A stretch of 8,107 nt of DNA. It comes from Spirochaetaceae bacterium. GTDB taxonomy: Bacteria > Spirochaetota > Spirochaetia > Treponematales > Breznakiellaceae. This document shows, piece after piece, positions 1-4,516 of this stretch. Under the pieces are notes generated by a model, which saw only the letters and a list, made by a program, of their open reading frames with translations, made no database searches and was not told the DNA's origin. Position 1 is the stretch's first letter, and each line of letters opens with the position of its first letter. Position numbers and translations under genes: made by a program. The stretch lies in NCBI GenBank assembly GCA_031255315.1, contig JAIRSS010000124.1, positions 1 through 8,107 of the forward strand, read 5' to 3'.

Positions 1-161
1 TGAAGGATGACGGGCGATTTTGTCTCGACGCACGCCTGAATGATGGCCTGCATCTGTTCCATGTTGTTAAAATTGTAAGCCGGCACCGCAAAGCCGCCGC
101 TTATCGCCTTCTTGAACATTTCCTTGGAGTTGACTAAACCGAGTTCCTTGTAAGATGTCAT
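1..161 (-). CDS. fba: Class II fructose-bisphosphate aldolase, N-terminal part (runs off left edge)
   Basis: This is the first 53 codons of a gene read leftward and cut by the window edge. The protein begins MTSYKELGLVNSKEMFKKAI and continues through GGFAVPAYNFNNMEQMQAI, ending near ETKSPVIL. The AVPAYNFNN stretch followed by an ACVETKSPVIL-like strand is the characteristic first beta-alpha unit of zinc-dependent class II aldolases, which interconvert fructose 1,6-bisphosphate with dihydroxyacetone phosphate and glyceraldehyde 3-phosphate in the cytoplasm. The start at 161 is supported by an AAGGAG Shine-Dalgarno site (168-173 on the plus strand) six bases upstream. The zinc ligands and phosphate-binding loops lie outside the window, so they cannot be checked. 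The related tagatose-bisphosphate aldolases share this N-terminus; fba is the likelier call for a single-copy housekeeping gene. Confidence 0.88.
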   Translation of the reverse strand, partial: MTSYKELGLVNSKEMFKKAISGGFAVPAYNFNNMEQMQAIIQACVETKSPVIL

Positions 162-178
162 AAAATTCTCCTTAAAAA

Positions 179-206
179 CTGCCCCAGGATTGAGATTTTT
201 GGGCAG
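179..206 (-). other. Inverted repeat in the fba leader
   Basis: The hexamer CTGCCC (179-184) is the perfect reverse complement of GGGCAG (201-206), separated by 16 bases. It lies between the proposed fba promoter and its Shine-Dalgarno site, so it would be transcribed in the 5' leader and end about five bases upstream of the ribosome-binding site. The stem is short and the loop long, so a regulatory role is only a possibility. Confidence 0.25.
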
Positions 207-224
207 CCTTTATAATCTTAATCT

Positions 225-254
225 AGTGTAAGAATTATACGCCGAAACGGTCAA
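225..254 (-). promoter_or_regulatory. Putative sigma70-type promoter of fba
   Basis: On the minus strand TTGACC (plus 249-254) is followed after 18 bases by TACACT (plus 225-230), matching the -35 and -10 consensus at 5/6 and 4/6 positions. Transcription would start near 218, giving a leader of roughly 57 bases before the aldolase ATG. A perfect TATAAT (plus 233-238) lies in between but has no -35 at a suitable distance. The assignment rests on sequence alone. Confidence 0.45.
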
Positions 255-300
255 GATAGGAATAATGAGAAATGAAAAATGATGTCGAGTGGGGGTTGCG

Positions 301-375
301 AGTGTCCCGTGCGAGCGGGCTGAGGGGTGAATGAAGGCAAGGGAACTGGCAAGTGTCCCTGCGATAGGGCAGGGG
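301..375. repeat. Imperfect direct repeat pair with hairpin potential, 51-bp period
   Basis: The stretch at 301-327 begins AGTGTCCCGTGCGA and continues through GGGC to GGGG. It recurs at 352-375 as AGTGTCCCTGCGA followed by GGGC and GGGG, with a few substitutions and indels. The second copy contains a perfect 6-bp stem, CCCTGC (357-362) with GCAGGG (369-374), around a six-base loop. The first copy has only a CCCG/CGGG stem. The two units are offset by 51 bases. No coding role is seen; this may be a small duplication or part of a dispersed intergenic repeat. Confidence 0.5.
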
Positions 376-446
376 AATCGTCATTGCGATGACAACGGGT
401 GAAAAATCCACTGCAAACAAATTAAGCGCATAAAAAACAGGATGGT

Positions 447-499
447 CCGCAGATTTCACAGATTTAAGATAAGGCTATCAAAATCCGCATAGTCCGTGG
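447..499. repeat. Imperfect inverted repeat, possible dispersed palindromic element
   Basis: Two 19-base arms (447-465 and 481-499) flank a 15-base loop. Aligned as a stem they give 12 Watson-Crick and 2 G-U pairs out of 19. The left arm contains CAGATTT twice (450-456 and 459-465). Arms built from CCGCAGATTT and AATCCG...GTCCGTGG motifs resemble palindromic intergenic repeats I associate with various bacterial genomes, but that is recollection and not a match made here. The element ends about 80 bases before the guaB start. Confidence 0.4.
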
Positions 500-539
500 T
501 TTCTCTCTCATTGTTAATTGCGATCGGAAGTCCCCGTAA

Positions 540-559
540 CGGCCTTGATGAGGAGGCCG
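540..559. promoter_or_regulatory. Dyad overlapping the guaB -35 box, possible operator
   Basis: CGGCCT (540-545) and AGGCCG (554-559) form a perfect 6-bp inverted repeat around the eight bases TGATGAGG. The dyad covers the whole proposed -35 hexamer (545-550) and part of the spacer, the position where a bound repressor would block RNA polymerase. It does not resemble the E. coli PurR box. No regulator is encoded nearby, so the ligand is unknown. Confidence 0.35.
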
Positions 560-573
560 GAAGTATATATAAT
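545..573 (+). promoter_or_regulatory. guaB promoter, probably leaderless
   Basis: TTGATG (545-550) and TATAAT (568-573) are separated by exactly 17 bases, giving a 4/6 match to the -35 and a perfect -10. Transcription is expected about seven bases past the -10, which is A580, the first base of the guaB ATG. The bases 574-579 (CCTTTC) are all pyrimidines, so A580 is also the first purine available. No Shine-Dalgarno site lies at a usable distance; AGGAGG at 551-556 is 23 bases upstream and would not be transcribed. Confidence 0.65.
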
Positions 574-579
574 CCTTTC

Positions 580-2016
580 ATGTTTGTTGAAGCGTATTCT
601 TATGATGATGTGTTGCTGTTGCCGGGATATTCCGAGATTTTGCCCAAGGATTGTAATGTAAAGACGCGGCTTTGCGCCGGAATCGAGCTGAATGCGCCGG
701 TTATTTCGGCAGCGATGGATACGGTGACCGAAGAAAAGATGGCGATTGCGATAGCGCTTGAGGGCGGAGCCGGCGTTATCCACCATAATTTGAACCCGCA
801 GGAGCAGGCGCGACAGGTCGCGGCTGTCAAACGCTACCTTAACTGGGTGATAGAGACACCTGTTACCGTGAACGAAAATGCGTTGGTTGGCGAAGTCAGA
901 GAGATGATGCGCCGTTGCAACGTGTCTGGGATGCCTGTGCTGGACGATGACGGACGGCTGGTCGGCATCATCACGAGCCGCGATCTGCGCTTTTGCGGCG
1001 ATGACATACTGCCCGTTTCCGACGTGATGACGCGGAAGCTCGTTATTGAACAGGGAAAACCCTCGCCGGACAGCGCCCGCAAGAAATTCGATAAAAACCG
1101 TATCGAAAAACTGCCCGTCGTGGACGGCGACAACCGCCTGACCGGACTTATCACCGTGAAAGACATGGAAAAACACGCCCTGCACCCGTTCGCCGCAACT
1201 GACGGCGGCGGACGACTTATCGTGGGAGCCGCAATCTCCCCGCTTGATTACGATGTCCGCATACCGCTACTGAAAAACGCCCATGTCGATTTTGTCGTCG
1301 TGGACACGGCACACGGCGACACGAAAAATGTCATGCGGGCGGTAGAGGGGATAAAAAAGAAGTTTGACGTGCCGGTGATCAGCGGGAATGTCGCTACCAA
1401 AGAGGGAACACGCCGCCTGATCGACGCGGGAAGCGACGCGGTAAAAGTTGGCATGGGGCCGGGATCTATCTGCACGACGCGGGTTGTGGCTGGCGTAGGC
1501 GTGCCTCAGTTCACCGCCGTCTGGGAGTGCGCTGAAGAGGCGAGTAAAGACGGCATTCCAGTCATAGCGGACGGCGGCATAAAGTTTTCCGGCGACATAA
1601 CAAAGGCTATCGGGGCGGGCGCGAGCGTGGTGATGATCGGCAGCTTGTTCGCCGGACTTAAAGAAGCGCCCGGCAACGAAATCATCTTTGACGGACGCAT
1701 CTACAAGGAGTACCGCGGCATGGGCAGTATCGGGGCGCTACGGGATGGCGGCGGAGACCGCTATCAGATAGCCAAAGACGAGGAGCCTACGCCGGAAGGC
1801 ATTGAGGGGCGCGTGCCTTACAAGGGTGAGCTAAGTTCGTTCCTGCACCAACTCGTGTCCGGGCTTCGTAAGGGTATGGGCTACTGCGGATGTAAAAACA
1901 TCGATGACCTGAAGCGTTACCGAAAATTTGCCAGAATCACCGCTGCCGGCCTGCGTGAAAGTCACGCCCACGATGTCCAGATAACTCAGGAAGCCCCAAA
2001 TTATTCGAGGCTATAG
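580..2016 (+). CDS. guaB: Inosine-5'-monophosphate dehydrogenase
   Basis: The 478-residue enzyme oxidises IMP to XMP with NAD+, the committed step of guanine nucleotide synthesis, in the cytoplasm. The N-terminus [17 protein letters not shown] (6-22) and SAAMDTVTE (43-51) are typical of the TIM barrel. Two CBS domains are inserted at about 93-140 and 147-200, each with a GIITSRDL or GLITVKDM end. Barrel motifs follow: VDTAHGD (241-247), [11 protein letters not shown] (291-301) with catalytic Cys298, [11 protein letters not shown] (330-340), the mobile flap with the Arg394-Tyr395 pair, and [11 protein letters not shown] (406-416). The CBS domains and length separate it from GMP reductase. The frame is open from a GTG at 496, but 580 is the better start because homologues begin about ten residues before DDVLL and the promoter ends at 573. 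It appears monocistronic, with a convergent gene downstream. Codon GC rises from about 42% in the first line to over 60% mid-gene. Confidence 0.96.
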   Translation: MFVEAYSYDDVLLLPGYSEILPKDCNVKTRLCAGIELNAPVISAAMDTVTEEKMAIAIALEGGAGVIHHNLNPQEQARQVAAVKRYLNWVIETPVTVNENALVGEVREMMRRCNVSGMPVLDDDGRLVGIITSRDLRFCGDDILPVSDVMTRKLVIEQGKPSPDSARKKFDKNRIEKLPVVDGDNRLTGLITVKDMEKHALHPFAATDGGGRLIVGAAISPLDYDVRIPLLKNAHVDFVVVDTAHGDTKNVMRAVEGIKKKFDVPVISGNVATKEGTRRLIDAGSDAVKVGMGPGSICTTRVVAGVGVPQFTAVWECAEEASKDGIPVIADGGIKFSGDITKAIGAGASVVMIGSLFAGLKEAPGNEIIFDGRIYKEYRGMGSIGALRDGGGDRYQIAKDEEPTPEGIEGRVPYKGELSSFLHQLVSGLRKGMGYCGCKNIDDLKRYRKFARITAAGLRESHAHDVQITQEAPNYSRL

Positions 2017-2040
2017 CCCGCAAAAACTTTGGCCATAGTT

Positions 2041-2054
2041 GCGGTAATAACCGC
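2041..2054. other. Small hairpin after guaB
   Basis: GCGGT (2041-2045) and ACCGC (2050-2054) form a perfect 5-bp stem with loop AATA, 24 bases after the guaB stop. No T-run follows it, so it is not a standard intrinsic terminator, though it may mark or protect the 3' end of the guaB transcript. Confidence 0.25.
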
Positions 2055-2124
2055 TAATAGTCTTTGCAAACAGAATCTATGAGTTAAGAAAATACTGGAT
2101 TTACCGGAATGTTGTTATAGGCCA

Positions 2125-2137
2125 GCCGTTGGACGGC
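2125..2137. other. Small GC-rich hairpin between convergent genes
   Basis: GCCGT (2125-2129) and ACGGC (2133-2137) form a perfect 5-bp stem around TGG. It lies between the ends of guaB and the convergent metallophosphoesterase, where a bidirectional terminator would be expected, but neither strand has a clear T-tract after it. The terminator role is weakly supported. Confidence 0.25.
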
Positions 2138-2187
2138 GGGCGTTACTTTCGAAAAGCAAACAAAGGATTGTGCGACATTATAACCGG

Positions 2188-2206
2188 ATGCCGTTAGAAA
2201 CGGTAT
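2188..2206 (-). other. Hairpin over the stop codon of the metallophosphoesterase gene
   Basis: CCGTT (2191-2195) and AACGG (2199-2203) form a perfect stem with a three-base loop. In the plus-strand sense it can extend to eight pairs (2188-2206) with one G-T pair. It overlaps the TAA stop (2194-2196) of the minus-strand gene. No T-run follows on the minus strand, so termination here is speculative. Confidence 0.25.
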
Positions 2207-2859
2207 ATTGATTCCGTATTATCGGTATCAATGTAGGTGATAGTAACGGCCCCGCGTTTTTTATCCGGCAGGGATACCGTCCTGATTGCGTCTATGGGGG
2301 TATGGCCGACAATCTGGTTGTATCCGGACACAGGCTCTTTTTCCAGAGAATGCGGCCTGATCCATATCGGACTTTGAGTAATGTCGTCCCCGAAAGGGTT
2401 GTTGCCGTTAAAGGTTATGACAGCACGATCCTCTGCAAACGCCGTATTAATATCTTCAACCGCGCTATATCCGGCCGCCTTCATCTGATTCATAAACCAC
2501 GCTGAAACCCCGGCGTGCGAAATAATGCAGTTATCCTCTGTAACATACACGATTTTGAGAAGATCGATGTTTTGTTCCAGAACCTGGTAAATTTCGTAAT
2601 CATATTTGCTCTGGTACCCCGAATACTGCTGACGGGGAATCTTTCCCAGGTAGTGATAATCGTGGTTTCCCAGACAGAGCTTTATCCGCCGGTCCGATCT
2701 GGCCCATTCACAGAGTTCTCTAAAGTTACGGTATTGCCGGACAAACGGCAGATCGAAGCTGTCAAAATAGTCTCCCGTAACATAGAATTCCGTAAAATCC
2801 TCTTTGACGTAGTGTTTCCAGAAATCCCGTCCATGAACGTCTCCTATGGCTACCCTCAT
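2194..2859 (-). CDS. Calcineurin-like metallophosphoesterase (small phosphatase)
   Basis: The 221-residue protein has the complete metallophosphoesterase motif set in order: GDVHG (6-10), GDYFDS (29-34), GNHDY (64-68), SHAG (114-117) and VGHT (184-187). Asp7, His9, Asp30, Asn65, His115 and His185 are the expected di-metal ligands, so the fold should be catalytically competent. There is no signal peptide or membrane segment, so it is likely cytoplasmic. It resembles the PPP-like bacterial phosphatases but has GDYFDS in place of GDxxDRG and GNHD in place of GNHE, so protein, nucleotide or other phosphoester substrates are all possible. The start at 2859 is chosen because AAGAGGA lies five bases upstream (plus 2865-2871) and the GDVHG motif normally sits near the N-terminus; an ATG at 2880 would add seven residues but has a poor ribosome site. 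A sampled line (2581-2640) is 43% GC, far below the fliG gene, which suggests separate ancestry. No partner gene is adjacent on its strand. Confidence 0.85.
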   Translation of the reverse strand: MRVAIGDVHGRDFWKHYVKEDFTEFYVTGDYFDSFDLPFVRQYRNFRELCEWARSDRRIKLCLGNHDYHYLGKIPRQQYSGYQSKYDYEIYQVLEQNIDLLKIVYVTEDNCIISHAGVSAWFMNQMKAAGYSAVEDINTAFAEDRAVITFNGNNPFGDDITQSPIWIRPHSLEKEPVSGYNQIVGHTPIDAIRTVSLPDKKRGAVTITYIDTDNTESIYRF

Positions 2860-2891
2860 ATTTTTCCTCTTAATCACCATGATACCTGCGG

Positions 2892-2938
2892 ATGATACCG
2901 TATGATCCTATTTCAAAACAAATTGAAATTTTTGGCAA
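2892..2938 (-). promoter_or_regulatory. Candidate promoter and operator-like palindrome of the metallophosphoesterase gene
   Basis: On the minus strand TTGCCA (plus 2933-2938) is followed after 17 bases by TGAAAT (plus 2910-2915). An alternative pair is TTGTTT (plus 2916-2921) and TATCAT (plus 2892-2897), 18 bases apart. Both overlap a palindrome, ATTTCAA (2910-2916) and TTGAAAT (2923-2929), with a six-base spacer, which could be an operator. Either promoter would place the start within about 50 bases of the ATG at 2859. The choice between them cannot be made from sequence. Confidence 0.35.
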
Positions 2939-3036
2939 GCCGCCTGTTACAACGGACGCAGGCGGACCATAGCGATAAAAGCGGACAGGCGGAACAGGAC
3001 GGAACTATAGACGGGCGCTATGGTATACAGGCGGTT
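2938..3036. repeat. Nested inverted repeats, possible structured RNA or mobile-element remnant
   Basis: An outer pair, CCGCCTGT (2940-2947) with ACAGGCGG (3027-3034), extends to ten pairs with one G-T (2938-2947 and 3027-3036). Inside it a perfect 9-bp pair, ACCATAGCG (2966-2974) with CGCTATGGT (3016-3024), encloses a 41-base loop. The two stems stack with 18 unpaired bases on the left and two on the right. The GGCGGA motif recurs in the arms and loop. This could be a folded leader RNA, a recombination remnant or chance in a G-rich region. Confidence 0.3.
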
Positions 3037-3084
3037 CTCCTGCAAACTCCATCGGACCGAAGGCCCGCGGCACGCCGGGCAATC

Positions 3085-3119
3085 GTGATTTTTGTGTTGC
3101 TGATGGTGCAAAAATCCAC
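3085..3119. other. Stem-loop upstream of fliG
   Basis: GATTTTTG (3087-3094) is the perfect reverse complement of CAAAAATC (3109-3116) across a 14-base loop. Allowing one bulged C (3117) the stem extends to ten pairs (3085-3094 with 3109-3119). No T-run follows, so it is unlikely to be a terminator. It may be part of the fliG leader or a protein-binding site. Confidence 0.3.
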
Positions 3120-3177
3120 AAGCGCACCAGGCTGCTGGGGGGAAACGGCGGATTTTTTGGATTATGGAGGAGACGGC

Positions 3178-3216
3178 GTGAACTCTGGCCCTAACGCTGA
3201 AAATATCGTAGTATAG
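3178..3216 (+). CDS. 12-codon mini-ORF before fliG, leader peptide or vestigial FliG start
   Basis: A GTG at 3178 lies five bases after GGAGGAG (3166-3172), the strongest Shine-Dalgarno-like site in this region. It opens a frame encoding MNSGPNAENIVV and ends at TAG (3214-3216). The frame is the same as that of fliG, whose ATG follows at 3223 after only two sense codons. The stop also overlaps the weaker AGGA site (3215-3218) of fliG. It could be a leader peptide coupling translation into fliG, or the original FliG N-terminus cut off by an amber mutation. Expression cannot be judged from sequence. Confidence 0.35.
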   Translation: MNSGPNAENIVV

Positions 3217-3222
3217 GAACGT

Positions 3223-4431
3223 ATGGTACCTACTAAGCCCCCTGCCGGCGGCGGCAATTTTCACCGGGGCATTGCGGCGTATAAGCGGATATTAGGGCAG
3301 CTCCAGATGGAGGGGGACGAGTCCGGCCCCGCGGCCCCCGGAGCGAAGGCCGGCCCCCGTGACGGACTCATCAAGACGAAGGCCGCAAACAAAGAACCGG
3401 GCCAGCCTGAAAAGCGTCCTGTGGAAGGGCCGGAGGAGTCCAAATACCGGCGGACGGCCAAATTCCTCATTCTGATAGGAGGAGAAGAGGCGGCCCGCAT
3501 ACTCTCCCGGCTGGATGCAAAACAGGTCGAAGAAATCACGAAAGAAATTACCACTATCCAGGGGATTAGCGGCGGCGAGGCGGAAACCATCTTTGAGGAG
3601 TTCCGGGGCCTTCTGCGGTCCTCCGGCGGGATGTCCGGCGGAATTGAGGAGGCCCGGCGGCTGCTCTACGCCGCGTTTGGGCCGGAGCAGGGAGAGACCT
3701 TCCTCCGGCGGGCTGTTCCCGAAGCGGCGGAAAACCCCCTGGCGTTTCTGGACGATTTTTCCGGGGAGCAGGCGGCCTTTCTGTTGCGGGAAGAAACCCC
3801 GGCGGCGGCGGCGCTGGTGCTTTCCCGGCTTGCCCCCAAGACGGCGGCGGCGGTTCTGGCCAATGTTCCGCCGGACCGGAAGCTGGAAATCGTTAAGCGC
3901 ATTGCGCATTTAGACCAGGTCTCCCCGGAGGTGCTGAACCGGGTGGCCGGCGCTCTGCGGGAAAAGGCCCGGCATATTACGGAAGCCGGCGCCGGCGGCG
4001 ACTCGCCCGAGGTGGACGGCATGGACGCCCTTACGGCCATCCTGAAACACGCGGATAACTCCTTTGGAGAGCGGCTCCTTTCGGAACTGGAGGAATCTGA
4101 TCCCGATATAAGCCGGAACGTGAAAGACCGGCTCCATACCTTAGACGATGTGATCGAAGCCGATAACCGGCCCTTGCAGGAAAAACTCAAGACCATGAAC
4201 GACCGGGATATCGCCCTGCTTCTGAAAGGCCGCTCCCCTGAATTCGCCGCGAAGATTCTGTCCAATGTTTCCGCCGGACGGCGGACCCTGATACGGGACG
4301 AGGGGGAATTCCTGGGGCCGGTTCCCCGATTTGAGGTGGACGCTGTAACCCGGGATTTCCTTTCATGGTTCAGGTTGGGGCGGGAACGGGGAAAAATCCT
4401 TCTGCGTACCGATGCGGATATAATTGAATAA
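3223..4431 (+). CDS. fliG: FliG-family flagellar motor switch protein, divergent paralogue (FliG1-like)
   Basis: The 402-residue protein has the FliG layout. After a Gly/Pro/Lys-rich tail of about 75 residues comes an N-domain (76-133, RRTAKFLILIGGEEAARILSR), a middle domain (about 140-248, with LVLSRLAPKTAAAVLANVP and RKLEIVKRIAHLDQVSPEVL), and a C-domain (about 265-395, with DNRPLQ, DIALLLKG, KILSNVS and LGPVPRFEV). FliG sits at the MS ring, binds FliM and transmits torque from the stator. Here the FliM-contact EHPQ motif is ETPA (191-194) and the MFxF hinge is LHTL (304-307). Spirochaetes carry a canonical FliG2 with the fliF operon and a divergent FliG1 elsewhere; the isolated setting and altered motifs fit FliG1. 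The ATG at 3223 has AGGA four bases upstream; an internal ATG at codon 29 is an alternative. A sampled line is 73% GC. The M16 peptidase gene follows after 85 bases and may be co-transcribed. Confidence 0.85.
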   Translation: MVPTKPPAGGGNFHRGIAAYKRILGQLQMEGDESGPAAPGAKAGPRDGLIKTKAANKEPGQPEKRPVEGPEESKYRRTAKFLILIGGEEAARILSRLDAKQVEEITKEITTIQGISGGEAETIFEEFRGLLRSSGGMSGGIEEARRLLYAAFGPEQGETFLRRAVPEAAENPLAFLDDFSGEQAAFLLREETPAAAALVLSRLAPKTAAAVLANVPPDRKLEIVKRIAHLDQVSPEVLNRVAGALREKARHITEAGAGGDSPEVDGMDALTAILKHADNSFGERLLSELEESDPDISRNVKDRLHTLDDVIEADNRPLQEKLKTMNDRDIALLLKGRSPEFAAKILSNVSAGRRTLIRDEGEFLGPVPRFEVDAVTRDFLSWFRLGRERGKILLRTDADIIE

Positions 4432-4443
4432 AAATAGAAGCTT

Positions 4444-4486
4444 TCCCAAAACCGTGCGCACAGCGCACTGTCAATTAGTTTTGGGA
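4444..4486 (+). other. Compound hairpin between fliG and the M16 peptidase gene
   Basis: An outer perfect 9-bp stem, TCCCAAAAC (4444-4452) with GTTTTGGGA (4478-4486), encloses an inner perfect 6-bp stem, GTGCGC (4454-4459) with GCGCAC (4463-4468), around loop ACA. One base on the left and nine on the right are unpaired between the stems. No T-run follows, so it is not a normal intrinsic terminator. It begins 12 bases after the fliG stop and ends 30 bases before the peptidase ATG. It could be a processing or stability element, a weak attenuator or a dispersed palindromic repeat. Confidence 0.55.
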
Positions 4487-4516
4487 CAGGATCAATAGAG
4501 TAAGGATGTACATACT

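Larger units (their letters stand above)
162..579. other. Intergenic region between divergent fba and guaB
   Basis: No convincing gene lies in these 418 bases. A 74-codon minus-strand frame (235-459) has no recognisable protein character and lies over repeats. The region holds the fba promoter and leader, an A-rich stretch of GAGAAATGAAAAATGATG type (266-284), a pair of imperfect direct repeats (301-327 and 352-375), an imperfect inverted repeat (447-499), and the guaB promoter with an overlapping dyad (540-573). Confidence 0.6.
2860..3222. other. Intergenic region between divergent metallophosphoesterase and fliG genes
   Basis: No recognisable gene lies in these 363 bases. Frames at 2902-3216 (plus) and 2947-3264 (minus) are open, but neither shows a known motif or a start with a good ribosome site. 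The region holds the candidate phosphoesterase promoter, a nested inverted repeat (2938-3036), a second hairpin (3085-3119), and a 12-codon mini-ORF directly before fliG (3178-3216). I found no convincing sigma70 or sigma28 promoter for fliG. Confidence 0.5.

Noticed and set aside
235..459. 74-codon minus-strand frame between fba and guaB
   Set aside because: No known motif or good ribosome site. It lies over the direct repeats and an A-rich stretch, and its composition looks like translated intergenic repeat.
496..579. N-terminal extension of guaB from a GTG at 496
   Set aside because: The added 28 residues do not resemble IMP dehydrogenase, overlap the inverted repeat and the promoter, and have no Shine-Dalgarno site.
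2016..2143. Long-range inverted motifs GCCCGC...GGCC and GGCC...GCGGGC flanking the guaB downstream spacer
   Set aside because: The arms match only in short blocks with unequal spacing (9 and 12 bases) and no transposase or target duplication is visible, so this is not evidence of an insertion element.
2902..3177. Upstream part of the plus-strand frame 2902-3216 as a protein gene
   Set aside because: No domain character, no ribosome site at 2902, and it is full of inverted repeats. Only its last 12 codons, with a strong SD, are worth noting.
2947..3264. 105-codon minus-strand frame antisense to the fliG start
   Set aside because: It overlaps the fliG start region. Its Cys/His content is scattered and matches no zinc-binding pattern I recognise.
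3515..3913. Long alternative frames inside fliG and the M16 gene on both strands
   Set aside because: High-GC genes give open shadow frames; these are Arg/Pro/Gly-rich with no motifs, while the called frames carry clear family signatures.
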